Shown one piece after another: positions 10,101-16,149 of a stretch of DNA of 64,000 nucleotides. The DNA comes from Cyclobacteriaceae bacterium. GTDB lineage: Bacteria > Bacteroidota > Bacteroidia > Cytophagales > Cyclobacteriaceae. The first letter of the stretch is position 1. The number at the start of each line of letters is the position of its first letter. A program made the translations under genes and the position numbers. The notes under the pieces were generated by a model that saw nothing but the letters and a program-made list of their open reading frames with translations, ran no database searches and was not told where the DNA came from. Where the stretch lies: the NCBI GenBank assembly GCA_023151255.1, contig JAKLJG010000005.1:121795-185794 (forward strand), in the 5' to 3' direction.

Positions 10101-11098
10101 CTTAATGCACCTGAACTTGCCGTAATCAACTGGCCATAAATTTCAAATTCGTTATCAATTAAAGGAGCCGTGTCGTCATCTCCGGACCAAACTACAAGAA
10201 AAGAGCTGCCGGAAGAAGCTACATCAGGTGCCTGCGCATCGTACGCAGCATTCCCGGGCGGGCCCATGTCACTAATTTGAAATTGAGAGCCGATGTTTGC
10301 ATACGTTGCACCATCGATTATTTGTCCCCATATCTCTATTTCACCGTTAGCCGAACCCTCCCATACAAGGAGATAAACGTTAGAAGCACTGTTAAACGCT
10401 ACAGCCGAATTGGTAGCTGTATAGGCGGCATCGCCAGCCGAACCAAAAGAAGTAATCCGGAAATCATTGACTCCAATTTCAGGATCTATTAAAATGGGAT
10501 ATGTTGCATTGCGAAGCACTTCGTTGGTCAATTCAATATGGGTCGTGCCTGATGAAACATCTGAAACAGCCGGAATTGACTTCCCTTTTGCGTCAAAAAC
10601 TTTGACATCCGAAACTGAAATTTGACCGCCTTCATTTCTCCAATTAGACCCACTCTCAGATTTAACAAAATTTCCATTGCTGACTATTTTACCATCGATC
10701 ACAATTGATTGTTCATCACGTTGGGGTTGATGAATAAGGAATTGTTGTTCAACCGTGTTTTCCTTGATTATGTATTGTTCCGTCACATTACCGCGATCGT
10801 AGAATACTTTAGTGCCATCAAATTCCGGTTTAACCGATCGAGCCTGAACACCAGACCAAGACCATGAAATTCCTTTCGTAATGGATTCTACCTGAATTCC
10901 ACCTGATCCAAATGCTACTTCATATTGTGGGTTACGCAGCAAGAAGCCATCGGGAGTTGATTGAATAGTGTTTCCTTTAACAATTAAATGAGTATAATCT
11001 ACATCAGTACCACATTTGTTAACCTCAAGTGGTACTGAACTTATACTTGCACAAACAAACAAGGCTAGTGAAAAAATATGGTGGCGATCTGGTTTCAT
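4169..11098 (-). CDS. Giant T9SS cargo with seven propeller-like repeats and ten fibronectin-like modules
   Basis: 2309 aa. A signal peptide covers about residues 1-22. Residues about 30-211 form a unique N-terminal region. Residues 212-655 hold seven repeats of about 63 aa, each with an ISDMG-like start, a LVVW-like strand and an acidic DNEFEIFGQ-like end. Residues 658-1487 hold seven modules of about 120 aa beginning EPT-Q, and 1488-1762 hold three canonical fibronectin III modules of about 91 aa. A beta-rich region follows. Residues about 2217-2309 form a type A T9SS sorting domain (WPNPANREV, YNLKGVKV, AIYIIKLKV), which sends the protein across the outer membrane. The architecture suggests a surface or released adhesin. 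It lies between the 607-aa protein gene and the caspase gene in one leftward unit. Confidence 0.93.
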   Translation of the reverse strand: MKPDRHHIFSLALFVCASISSVPLEVNKCGTDVDYTHLIVKGNTIQSTPDGFLLRNPQYEVAFGSGGIQVESITKGISWSWSGVQARSVKPEFDGTKVFYDRGNVTEQYIIKENTVEQQFLIHQPQRDEQSIVIDGKIVSNGNFVKSESGSNWRNEGGQISVSDVKVFDAKGKSIPAVSDVSSGTTHIELTNEVLRNATYPILIDPEIGVNDFRITSFGSAGDAAYTATNSAVAFNSASNVYLLVWEGSANGEIEIWGQIIDGATYANIGSQFQISDMGPPGNAAYDAQAPDVASSGSSFLVVWSGDDDTAPLIDNEFEIYGQLITASSGALSGTNFRISDMGPDGSASFNALTPAITFNSTQNEFLVVWRGDDNTAPLVDNENEIFGQRITAAGAEIGANDFRISDMGPDGNIAYAAFAPDVAWNSGNNQYMVVWHGDDDAFTVDNELEIFMQRLDGTNGGQTGANDAQISDMGPAGDVNYRATNPAICSLGNNFLIVWTGDDNTAPLVDNENEIFGQLVTNAGAAIGTNDFRISDMGANGNVNYEGLNPAVASDPNLNLYLVTWQGDDNTGTLLDNEFEIYGQLITSAGAESGTDIRLSDVGGDGNASLNGLRPAMVYNGVQREFFVTWEADDNVGGIVDNEFEIFGQRFAESSTEPTAQPTTPVFSTITSSSLNVSFTAATGSPDGYLVLRKAGSSPTDVPTDQQAYTVGSFIGTSTVVHVGSLTSFAQSGLSPNTQYFYDFFSYNGVNSSTNYRITSPLEGSATTLFAEPTTQGTLSVTSFGTNSITINLSAGNGTNRLLVAKAGSAVDVFPVDAVSYTPNNNITLAPNLGSSNFVVGSGTGSVTVSGLSLATVYHFRVFEFNGTGTLTNYNTNAVAGSTGSQTTLSAEPTAQPTGINFTSITNTSYTVGYTAATGSPSGYIAIRKEGSAPAQPADLPVDGTTYAVNDPIGGSTVAYVGSSLSFAQSSLTPATQYFYLILSYNGSGGNINYFTTSPLAGNQFTLANEPTIQASNISFSSLALNSLTVSWTNGNGTERLVLARQGAAVSVNPSDGTGYTGNSDFVLASDIGSGNKVVYRGSGNSVTVTNLTASTVYHFRVYELNGSSASANYLTSTASGNPGSRTTLASEPVTQASGITFTSVTPNSMSVNFTNGNGASRLLVARAGSAVNADPVDGSSYTANAAFGSGSEIGTANFVVGAGSGPITITGLTSGVTYHFRVYEFNGASAAENYNVTTATNNPSNATTLIGEPTVQATNITFTAFTGNSLSISWTNGNGAERLVLVKQGSAVNVDPADGNSYTGNTNFSTATDIGSGNKVVFRGAGNSVAVTNLAANTVYHFRVYELNGSGVSTNYFLSTASGNPSSRTTLATEPTAQPTATVFSLQTTTTLRLSYTAAAGSPTGYLIIRKAGSASSGVPVDGTFYSVGNSLDGTIVAIGNFTQFDDTGLSAGTGYHYTVFSYNGAGQAVNYLTTSPLQGSTITLPVAPTALAATGVQQFQFTANWNSVTGAANYQLDVSSDNFSTFVSGYNAKTVTGTSDAVTGLTAGTTYQYRVRAANASGQSVNSNTISQITVPPTPVGVNITGAEQTQFTVSWTASLGAVDYLLDVSLDNFATFVTGYNGKVITGTSENVTTGLVAGNTYQVRVRSRNAGGTSPNSSTATQLLKPATPLALDANPIGINSFTAKWDPANGAASYILDVSTQSDFSTHLTGYPNNEGSVLEKLITGLTANSSYYYRVKAVNGTGESPYSNVKPVQTQPDPGGQNMVIGVPTYTDLATGQTEVTIDVTVTGGTGSKTVDLHHKKITSAAYAPPLSMTNTSGNVWRVNLPASALDELGAEFFIRASDATAVPPVENSPVRYVYKSFTDQSAPAISSIVRHGGTQKSYQIISIPLALAKNGIADIFEPVPELGAYDKTKWRLVRFQNNKNTDYKEGINAIDRGRSYWFNSVDEVTIKTGAGTTPNNNQSAPFTMSLVEGWNQIATPYPFAIDWDDVLAANGNPAVGNYKIFNSSQLSFDVTNSMKPFEGGFVFADNAVPSLSFPVTLKNTAGRLKQDEEFSRNIDSETWLLPLKLVQADVVNELGGIGMHPQASPSKDRFDDVTLPRFIQYLESNFYHPEFFWPKFSRDVVPTTEEYEWSLTIESNGTGPIELRWNAGAIANAQSALYLVDEEDARVLDMRTESSVAFANTDRKELKLVYTHKGEYTPSRTRLGTPWPNPANREVNIPFILAESNKSYRVEVDVYNLKGVKVATLSMEQLQAGAHVSVWDIRDGAGSEMPNAIYIIKLKVNGRYLPEFSKVIIHRNQ
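6638..9127 (-). repeat. Seven ~120-residue EPT-Q modules in two subtypes
   Basis: This covers residues 658-1487 of the giant T9SS protein. Modules 1, 3 and 7 share GSP-x-GYL-x-x-RKAG and SYNG motifs. Modules 2, 4, 5 and 6 share NG-x-x-RLLVA and YHFRVYE-x-NG motifs, with 4 and 6 the closest pair. The order indicates repeated internal duplication. The modules resemble fibronectin III domains enlarged by an insertion. Confidence 0.75.
9134..10465 (-). repeat. Seven tandem ~63-residue coding repeats (beta-propeller-like)
   Basis: This covers residues 212-655 of the giant T9SS protein. Repeat starts are near residues 212, 273, 337, 402, 468, 532 and 597. Each carries a conserved core: F-R-I-S-D-M-G-P, then N/S-x-A-P/x, a hydrophobic FLVVW strand, a GDD acidic turn and DNE-x-EIFGQ. 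Repeat 1 is the most diverged and lacks the acidic insertion. Seven repeats with this strand content would suit a seven-bladed propeller. That is inference. Confidence 0.8.
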
Positions 11099-11126
11099 AC
11101 TTTATTAAATAATCACGCTTCAATTA

Positions 11127-12950
11127 TTATGGGGTAATAGTAACCCCAACGTTGTTGCAGGCAGCTATTATGGAATTGAACTCGGTTTCAAACGTGTCAC
11201 CTCCCGTTATAGCGGCAGTTGTCGGATTTAACAACCGTACTGAACCACTTATAAATGATGTCGCACCCGAAGGAAACGCAGTCACGCGTATAAGAACCGG
11301 ATCGGTTCCTGTACCTGTGGCTATTGTAACATCACGGCTATTCTTTATTTCAGTGCTTCCTGGAACAGTTGCAGCATCCGTCCACCCGGCATCAGACATA
11401 TTGATGCTAGTACCTTGGTTAGAGATCGTAATGAATTCTATCTTATAATTTGTAGCTGGGTTCGCAAGTGGTGAACCAGCGGCAGCCGCATCAACATAAA
11501 CCCAAGCTACCCTGAATGATGTTCCACCTAAAGGAAGTATGGCTACTACCGGTCCATCAATTGAACCAACCGCATCGTTGTTCTGATAGCAGGATACACT
11601 CCAACTAATTTTCTCTACTGCGGTGCACTGAGCATAGTTGTCTGAACAATCCGTTTCATTCCCGGCATCCCCGGCAATAAACACATAACTTGCCCGTACA
11701 TTGGTACCGTCAAACAGGCGGACACCAATTGGTTCATTTGGCTCCATATTATTAATGGCGTAGGCCGTTTCCCCCGCGCTGCAACCCACCGATGTGCCTG
11801 ATGCACTGCAGATTGAACTACCGAATAACAGATTTTTTATGTGCCCGGGAATCACGCCAGTAATCTCAATCCTTGCCCCTGTAGGTGCTGTATCAGAACA
11901 AAGCTTCAGGCAGGCAGCGGTAGTTGCACCAAACTCCTCATCCATATTAAACACCGAGAAGTGAGAAATTTTTGCTTCGTAGGCAGTTCCGGCTTTATTA
12001 AGCGTGCCAACATTATTACCATCTCGCTGCCATAGCCCGGTTTCTTTGTCATAAACTAATAATGGAATAGTTGCCGGAAGCTTCTCACCATAAATCAACG
12101 CCAGCGTATCGACCGGTATCGAAATCGTGGCAAACTTGCCTTTCTTCAATTGCAGGGGTTTTCCATTACTGTAAAAGTTTACATCAACGGCACCATAAGT
12201 CACCATGAAGCCTCGTTCACCATTTTGCATCCGGGTAGAGTAATCGCCAGGCATACCATCGGGTGAGTATATGTCTACTGTACTTACCGATCCTGTAACA
12301 GAGCCTAAGCCACCCTTCGACTGAAAAAATGCACCTTGCTGTTTGCGATCAGCCGTTGGATCTTCAAGTGCATCTGGTTCAAGCGTTACGGTGGCGCCTC
12401 TGCGCTGCGGCCGGAATTGATCGATTGCCTTGTACGTTCGCTCCACTTGGGGAGGTGCGCCAAAAGCAATCAATCTTCCCGCTGCATCGTAAACAAATGG
12501 AATGGTATCCAATGGACTGGATATACGCGTGTAGTCGGGTTGCGAAGGCGTTGCCGTATTTGGTTGGGTGTCTGTTATTGAAATGTTATCATTTAGATTC
12601 AGGCCTTCTATGACGGTAGCATTCTCCATCGTAATTGCAATAGCATTATCTGGCCCTGAATAGATTTTTGAAACCAATCCGAAGCCAAGTTTTTCAACAT
12701 TGAGCACATAACGCTGGTCTTTATTTGGTTTTGCACAAATTTTAAACTCACCTCCTTTAGTGGTTTCAATGTGTCTTCCCTTTTGCCCGCCTATTGAGAT
12801 GAGGGCACCCTGGATCGGGTTCCCCTTTCCATCAACTACTTTGCCTGAGAAGCATTGGGTATTCTTGTCTTTGAATAAATCACATCGGATAACCAACAGG
12901 TTCGACATGAGCAGTACAAGCAGGGTTGCAATGATTGTTTTAAGTTTCAT
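11127..12950 (-). CDS. Exported protein with carboxypeptidase regulatory-like domain
   Basis: 607 aa. It has an N-terminal hydrophobic signal (about residues 5-23) ending VIRC-D. The residue before the cysteine is Arg, so the lipobox is non-canonical and lipidation is doubtful. Residues about 35-110 match the carboxypeptidase regulatory-like beta fold (CFSGKVVDGKGNPIQGALIS). Residues about 210-330 carry a beta-rich segment (VDVNFYSNGKPLQLKKG, then LLVYDKETGLWQRDG) reminiscent of CILP/FAM171-type extracellular proteins; this is a tentative resemblance. The C-terminal third is unassigned and Cys-containing. It lies 28 bases upstream of the giant T9SS gene and 22 bases downstream of the 246-aa gene, in one leftward unit. 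Confidence 0.8.
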   Translation of the reverse strand: MKLKTIIATLLVLLMSNLLVIRCDLFKDKNTQCFSGKVVDGKGNPIQGALISIGGQKGRHIETTKGGEFKICAKPNKDQRYVLNVEKLGFGLVSKIYSGPDNAIAITMENATVIEGLNLNDNISITDTQPNTATPSQPDYTRISSPLDTIPFVYDAAGRLIAFGAPPQVERTYKAIDQFRPQRRGATVTLEPDALEDPTADRKQQGAFFQSKGGLGSVTGSVSTVDIYSPDGMPGDYSTRMQNGERGFMVTYGAVDVNFYSNGKPLQLKKGKFATISIPVDTLALIYGEKLPATIPLLVYDKETGLWQRDGNNVGTLNKAGTAYEAKISHFSVFNMDEEFGATTAACLKLCSDTAPTGARIEITGVIPGHIKNLLFGSSICSASGTSVGCSAGETAYAINNMEPNEPIGVRLFDGTNVRASYVFIAGDAGNETDCSDNYAQCTAVEKISWSVSCYQNNDAVGSIDGPVVAILPLGGTSFRVAWVYVDAAAAGSPLANPATNYKIEFITISNQGTSINMSDAGWTDAATVPGSTEIKNSRDVTIATGTGTDPVLIRVTAFPSGATSFISGSVRLLNPTTAAITGGDTFETEFNSIIAACNNVGVTITP

Positions 12951-12972
12951 ATAAGAGGGTTAGGTAGTTTAT

Positions 12973-13713
12973 CTATTGAGGCTCTATTGGGTCTGGTATA
13001 TTCTTTTTCCCGTCATCGCCACCAAGCATTACCGCCAAGTAACCTGCAGCCAATACAGGCAACACTTTTAACAACAAGGGTGTTTTACGCTTTACTGCGA
13101 AATTGCCTGTGTAAACAACCTCGTCTTTGTTTTTTGTATCGCTTATTTTAAACCGGTAATTCTTACCCGGCTTGGTATCGGTGGGTAGGGTGAGCTTGTA
13201 GGTACCCACGTTGGCAATGTTCGAAAAAGTGGTAACCTTTTTATCGCCTTTGTATAAATCAAAGTTCAGAATGTTTTGCTGGGTGCCCCCGCTCCAGGTA
13301 AGTTGGTAGGGCTTGCCTCTTTTCAGCACGCGGTAATCTTCAAAACCGGTAAAGCGCACAAACGGAATGTACAGGCGGCCGCGCACTTCAAGCGCCACAC
13401 TGCCGTTGAAATCTTCTCCTAGTTCGGCTTTGGGGTCCCAACTAAATTTCTTGTTTAAACCCGGCTTAACCTCTAGTCCAAAATCTCCGGAGAGTTTCTG
13501 AAGGGGATTCAGGTAGTTATCATGTGAACCATAAACATTTATGGTATAGGTACGCCCACTGACATCATCCGTCAAATCAAAGTGAACAATCACCTGTTCA
13601 TTTAAAAGTTCAACTCGCTTTATTGCAAACTGTTGGGCTATACAAAACTGGCCTGCTAATAAAACCAGGCAAGCGCTCAGGATAGCTCCCAACGGAGTTG
13701 TGGAGGGTCTCAT
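12973..13713 (-). CDS. Exported membrane-anchored protein, KRE9/KNH1-like domain
   Basis: 246 aa. A signal peptide covers about residues 1-26 (ending FCIAQQ). Residues about 30-110 form a beta domain. Residues about 125-210 resemble the Ser-Thr-rich GPI-anchored KRE9/KNH1-type Ig-like domain (YQLTWSGG, LTLPTDTKPGKNYRFKI). A hydrophobic segment near the C-terminus (LLKVLPVLAAGYLAVML) is followed by a short charged and proline-rich tail, so the protein may be held in a membrane by its C-terminus. It is the first gene of the leftward exported-protein run. I know of no enzymatic function. Confidence 0.75.
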   Translation of the reverse strand: MRPSTTPLGAILSACLVLLAGQFCIAQQFAIKRVELLNEQVIVHFDLTDDVSGRTYTINVYGSHDNYLNPLQKLSGDFGLEVKPGLNKKFSWDPKAELGEDFNGSVALEVRGRLYIPFVRFTGFEDYRVLKRGKPYQLTWSGGTQQNILNFDLYKGDKKVTTFSNIANVGTYKLTLPTDTKPGKNYRFKISDTKNKDEVVYTGNFAVKRKTPLLLKVLPVLAAGYLAVMLGGDDGKKNIPDPIEPQ

Positions 13714-13805
13714 AGGTTTGGATTTGTGTCTATAGTTAACTGCGTGGTCATGTTAGATTTTAATCTCAAAACATTAGGTTCATTGCTTTTCAGCCATCCT
13801 GTTCC

Positions 13806-13845
13806 AAAAAAGCCGGGCCCCGGTCGTCTACCGGGCACCCGGGCT
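13806..13845 (-). terminator. Intrinsic terminator
   Basis: Read leftward, a GC-rich imperfect hairpin (AGCCCGGG-TG-CCCGGT, loop AGACG, ACCGGGGCCCGGCT) is followed by six Ts. It sits just after the small exported-protein gene at 13874-14095 and before the 246-aa gene, so the four-gene exported run probably has its own promoter between about 13714 and 13805. Confidence 0.75.
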
Positions 13846-13873
13846 TAGCCAACCTATGAAGAGTCTTTTTTGG

Positions 13874-14095
13874 TTATGGCATAGTAGCGTATTCACAGGC
13901 AATGTCAAGAACTTCGAGGGCCTCCGCCCGCGAACAGTGGTTAAGTACCATCAGTGCCTGCACATCGGCTTCGGCATAGCAACTGTTGGGTTTAACCGAC
14001 TCATCCCCTACCTTCTTCATAGGCGGCACTCCTGCGGTAATCACGGCAACGGTCAATCCAACCAGCACCACGATAATTCGGAATCTTGCTTTCAT
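13874..14095 (-). CDS. Small exported protein, unknown function
   Basis: 73 aa from the ATG at 14095; a GTG at 14131 would add 12 residues but would put charged and Gln-rich sequence before the signal. Residues 3-22 form a basic plus hydrophobic export signal (KARFRIIVVLVGLTVAVITAG). The mature part carries three cysteines and a predicted helical pair (ADVQALMVLNHCSRAEALEVL). A terminator lies 28 bases beyond the stop. The rightward sigma factor gene is 135 bases upstream, so the promoters of both lie in that gap. I recognise no family. Confidence 0.6.
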   Translation of the reverse strand: MKARFRIIVVLVGLTVAVITAGVPPMKKVGDESVKPNSCYAEADVQALMVLNHCSRAEALEVLDIACEYATMP

Positions 14096-14230
14096 GAGTG
14101 TCGTTTTTAAGGGTTGTTGTTGTGTTTTCACGAGTTAGTGTACAGATTCCCGGAAGGTCACCCGGTAATCGGCTAATTAATTATTAACTTAAACTGGGTT
14201 ACCTAACTCCATTTAATACACTAAGTGGCG

Positions 14231-14818
14231 ATGACGGATGTAGAGCTCATTAATCTGATTAAACATGACGACCCGCGGGGCCTCGGCACCGTATATGAAA
14301 CCTTCCGGTCGGAGTTTGTGCATTGGATTATGCGGATACAGCGTTGCGGAAATGAGGATGCCCGTGAGTATTACCAAGCCTCCATTGTTATATTATATGA
14401 TAACGCCAAAGCCGGTAAGTTGGACGAACTGCGCAGCAGCCTGAAAACCTATTTGTTTGGCATCGGCAAAAACCTGGTGTGGCAGCGGTATCGTACCAAT
14501 CATAGAGACGAGGTAGTGGGATCTGAGTTTTATATTAAAAACTACCTGTTTGAAGATGGTGACAGTCAGGCGGCCGAGGAGATTAATCTGGAAATTATCA
14601 GCCGGTGTTATGAACAACTGGGTGAGCCTTGTCACGAACTGCTTGGCTATTACTACTTCGGACGAAAAAACATGGAGGAAATATCAGCCCTGATGGGTTA
14701 CAGAAACCCGGAAACGGCAAAGAATCAAAAGTATAAGTGCATGGAGCGGTTGAGGAAAATGGTATTTGGAAATCTTCAATCGCAACCAGCCGAGCCAAAA
14801 CCTGTAAATGAAGAATAA
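14231..14818 (+). CDS. ECF-type RNA polymerase sigma-70 factor
   Basis: 195 aa from the ATG at 14231; an in-frame GTG two codons earlier is possible. The N-terminal half fits sigma region 2 (LGTVYETFRSEFVHWI, then LKTYLFGIGKNLVWQRYR). The C-terminal half fits region 4 (CHELLGYYYFGRKNMEEISALMGYRNPETAKNQKYKCMERLRK, quoted here in short form as the helix-turn-helix around residues 135-185). It would direct RNA polymerase to a small set of promoters. The next gene, 20 bases downstream, encodes a membrane TPR protein of anti-sigma type. The divergent exported-protein genes are natural candidates for its regulon, but no matching promoter pair was identified. Confidence 0.88.
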   Translation: MTDVELINLIKHDDPRGLGTVYETFRSEFVHWIMRIQRCGNEDAREYYQASIVILYDNAKAGKLDELRSSLKTYLFGIGKNLVWQRYRTNHRDEVVGSEFYIKNYLFEDGDSQAAEEINLEIISRCYEQLGEPCHELLGYYYFGRKNMEEISALMGYRNPETAKNQKYKCMERLRKMVFGNLQSQPAEPKPVNEE

Positions 14819-14838
14819 CCACTATAAACAAACACACG

Positions 14839-15594
14839 ATGAATCCAAATTTATACGATATCGACCTGATTCAGCGGTACCTCGACCGCAGCCTGACCGA
14901 TTCCGAAAAAGTGAGCCTGGAAGAACGGCTTAAGAACGAACCGCTATTAAAAACCATGTACCTGGAGCATCAGCAACTAATAAAAGGCATCCGCTACAGC
15001 TACCTGCAAAACAGGTTGCACCAACTGCGCACATTGGAGAGCGCACTGCCACCAATTCATGCTGAGAAAAAAGGCAGACAGGTTTGGCTGGTAACCCATT
15101 GGAAACAAGCTACAGCCATTGCCGCAACAATTGCATTTTTTGTAATTGGTTTTATGTTGTGGAATAAACCTGCTACCCCGCAGGAATTGTATGCCGAAAA
15201 CTTTAAAATTTACCCCAACGTGTTTGAGCCCATCACGCGTGGAGAAACACCCCTGTCAAAACGCACTGAAGCGTTTGCTGCTTATGAAGGCGGCAACTAT
15301 GCCGAGGCAGCAGCACTATTTAACCACCTGCTGACTGAAAAAGAAGAAGCCGGCATACTGATGTTGCTCGGCAACTGCAACCTGGTGTTGGGCAACACAA
15401 GCGAAGCCCGCAACCAGTTTATCAAACTGATTAATGATTTTGATGACCTGGACAACCAGGCCAAGTGGTACCTGGGGCTTAGCTACCTGAAAGAAGGTGA
15501 TGCAAAAACCGCGCAGTTAATCTTCCAGGAATTGAGCAACAGCGAGTACTCGTATGCATCAAAAGCCAAACAATTATTAAATAAACTAGACTAA
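14839..15594 (+). CDS. Membrane TPR protein, probable anti-sigma factor
   Basis: 251 aa. Residues 1-60 are helical and charged (DIDLIQRYLDRSLTDSEK, EERLKNEPLLKTMYLEH), like the cytoplasmic N-termini of Bacteroidota anti-sigma-type proteins. One membrane segment lies at about residues 92-109 (ATAIAATIAFFVIGFMLW). The periplasmic part carries tetratricopeptide repeats (about 140-250: EGGNYAEAAALFNHLL, GNTSEARNQFIKLI, KEGDAKTAQLIFQEL). There is no zinc-finger HCxxC motif. The position directly behind the ECF sigma gene suggests that it sequesters the sigma factor and that the TPRs read a periplasmic or envelope protein signal. Confidence 0.8.
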   Translation: MNPNLYDIDLIQRYLDRSLTDSEKVSLEERLKNEPLLKTMYLEHQQLIKGIRYSYLQNRLHQLRTLESALPPIHAEKKGRQVWLVTHWKQATAIAATIAFFVIGFMLWNKPATPQELYAENFKIYPNVFEPITRGETPLSKRTEAFAAYEGGNYAEAAALFNHLLTEKEEAGILMLLGNCNLVLGNTSEARNQFIKLINDFDDLDNQAKWYLGLSYLKEGDAKTAQLIFQELSNSEYSYASKAKQLLNKLD

Positions 15595-15598
15595 AGCA

Positions 15599-16093
15599 TT
15601 ACCCCAGAAACTCATCCCACTCATTGCCGTGGTGGCCCGAAAGCTCGCGAAGAAATAATGCATACGATGGTTTGTGCGGCTTACGTAACAGGGGCATACC
15701 CGCTTCTTCGGGTGTGAAATCTCCTTTACGGGTGTTACAACTTTTGCAGGCAGTCACCAGGTTGTGCCAGGTGTGCTGCCCGCCTCTTGAGCTGGGGATT
15801 AAATGGTCTAACGTTAACTCCTTTTTTGTGCCGCAATACTGGCACTCAAAATTATCGCGCTTAAAAATGTTTTGCCGGGTAAGGGTTACTCCTTTATAGG
15901 GAGCACTAACATACCGGTTTAGCCGGATAACCGAGGGCATGGGAAAACTTTGGGTAACCGAGTGCAACTTGTACCCGTTAGCCGGCCTTACCAGTTCACT
16001 TTTGTTCAGGTATACCAGAATAAAGGCACGTTGCACCGAGCACACCATCAGCGGGCTGAAATCCTGATTAAGTACCAGAACACGGTTATTCAT
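15599..16093 (-). CDS. HNH endonuclease family protein
   Basis: 164 aa from the ATG at 16093 (MNNRVLVLNQ); the frame extends 9 codons upstream. The C-terminal half has the HNH zinc fold: CQYC and CKSC metal-binding pairs flank LTLDHLIPSSRGG, which supplies the catalytic histidine, and a WHNLV-TAC segment. The N-terminal half (VLNQDFSPLMVCSVQRAF) is typical of the compact solo HNH proteins of Bacteroidota. There is no methyltransferase or phage gene nearby, so a restriction role is not supported. Its stop is 4 bases from the convergent TPR gene. Confidence 0.88.
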   Translation of the reverse strand: MNNRVLVLNQDFSPLMVCSVQRAFILVYLNKSELVRPANGYKLHSVTQSFPMPSVIRLNRYVSAPYKGVTLTRQNIFKRDNFECQYCGTKKELTLDHLIPSSRGGQHTWHNLVTACKSCNTRKGDFTPEEAGMPLLRKPHKPSYALFLRELSGHHGNEWDEFLG

Positions 16094-16149
16094 ACAGGAA
16101 AGATAAAGGCATTCCTGCACAGAAGCAATACAGAAAATTTTTATCAGGC

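Noticed and set aside
9542..10105. 187-aa rightward ORF inside the giant T9SS gene
   Set aside because: It is antisense to the tandem repeats, is itself repetitive for that reason, and has no family resemblance or signal.
9134..10465. CRISPR-like or satellite repeat array
   Set aside because: The repeats are about 190 bases, keep reading frame and vary at third positions; they are coding repeats.
15599..16093. HNH protein as part of restriction or phage defence
   Set aside because: No methyltransferase, phage gene or mobile-element mark nearby; such solo HNH proteins are common in Bacteroidota core genomes.
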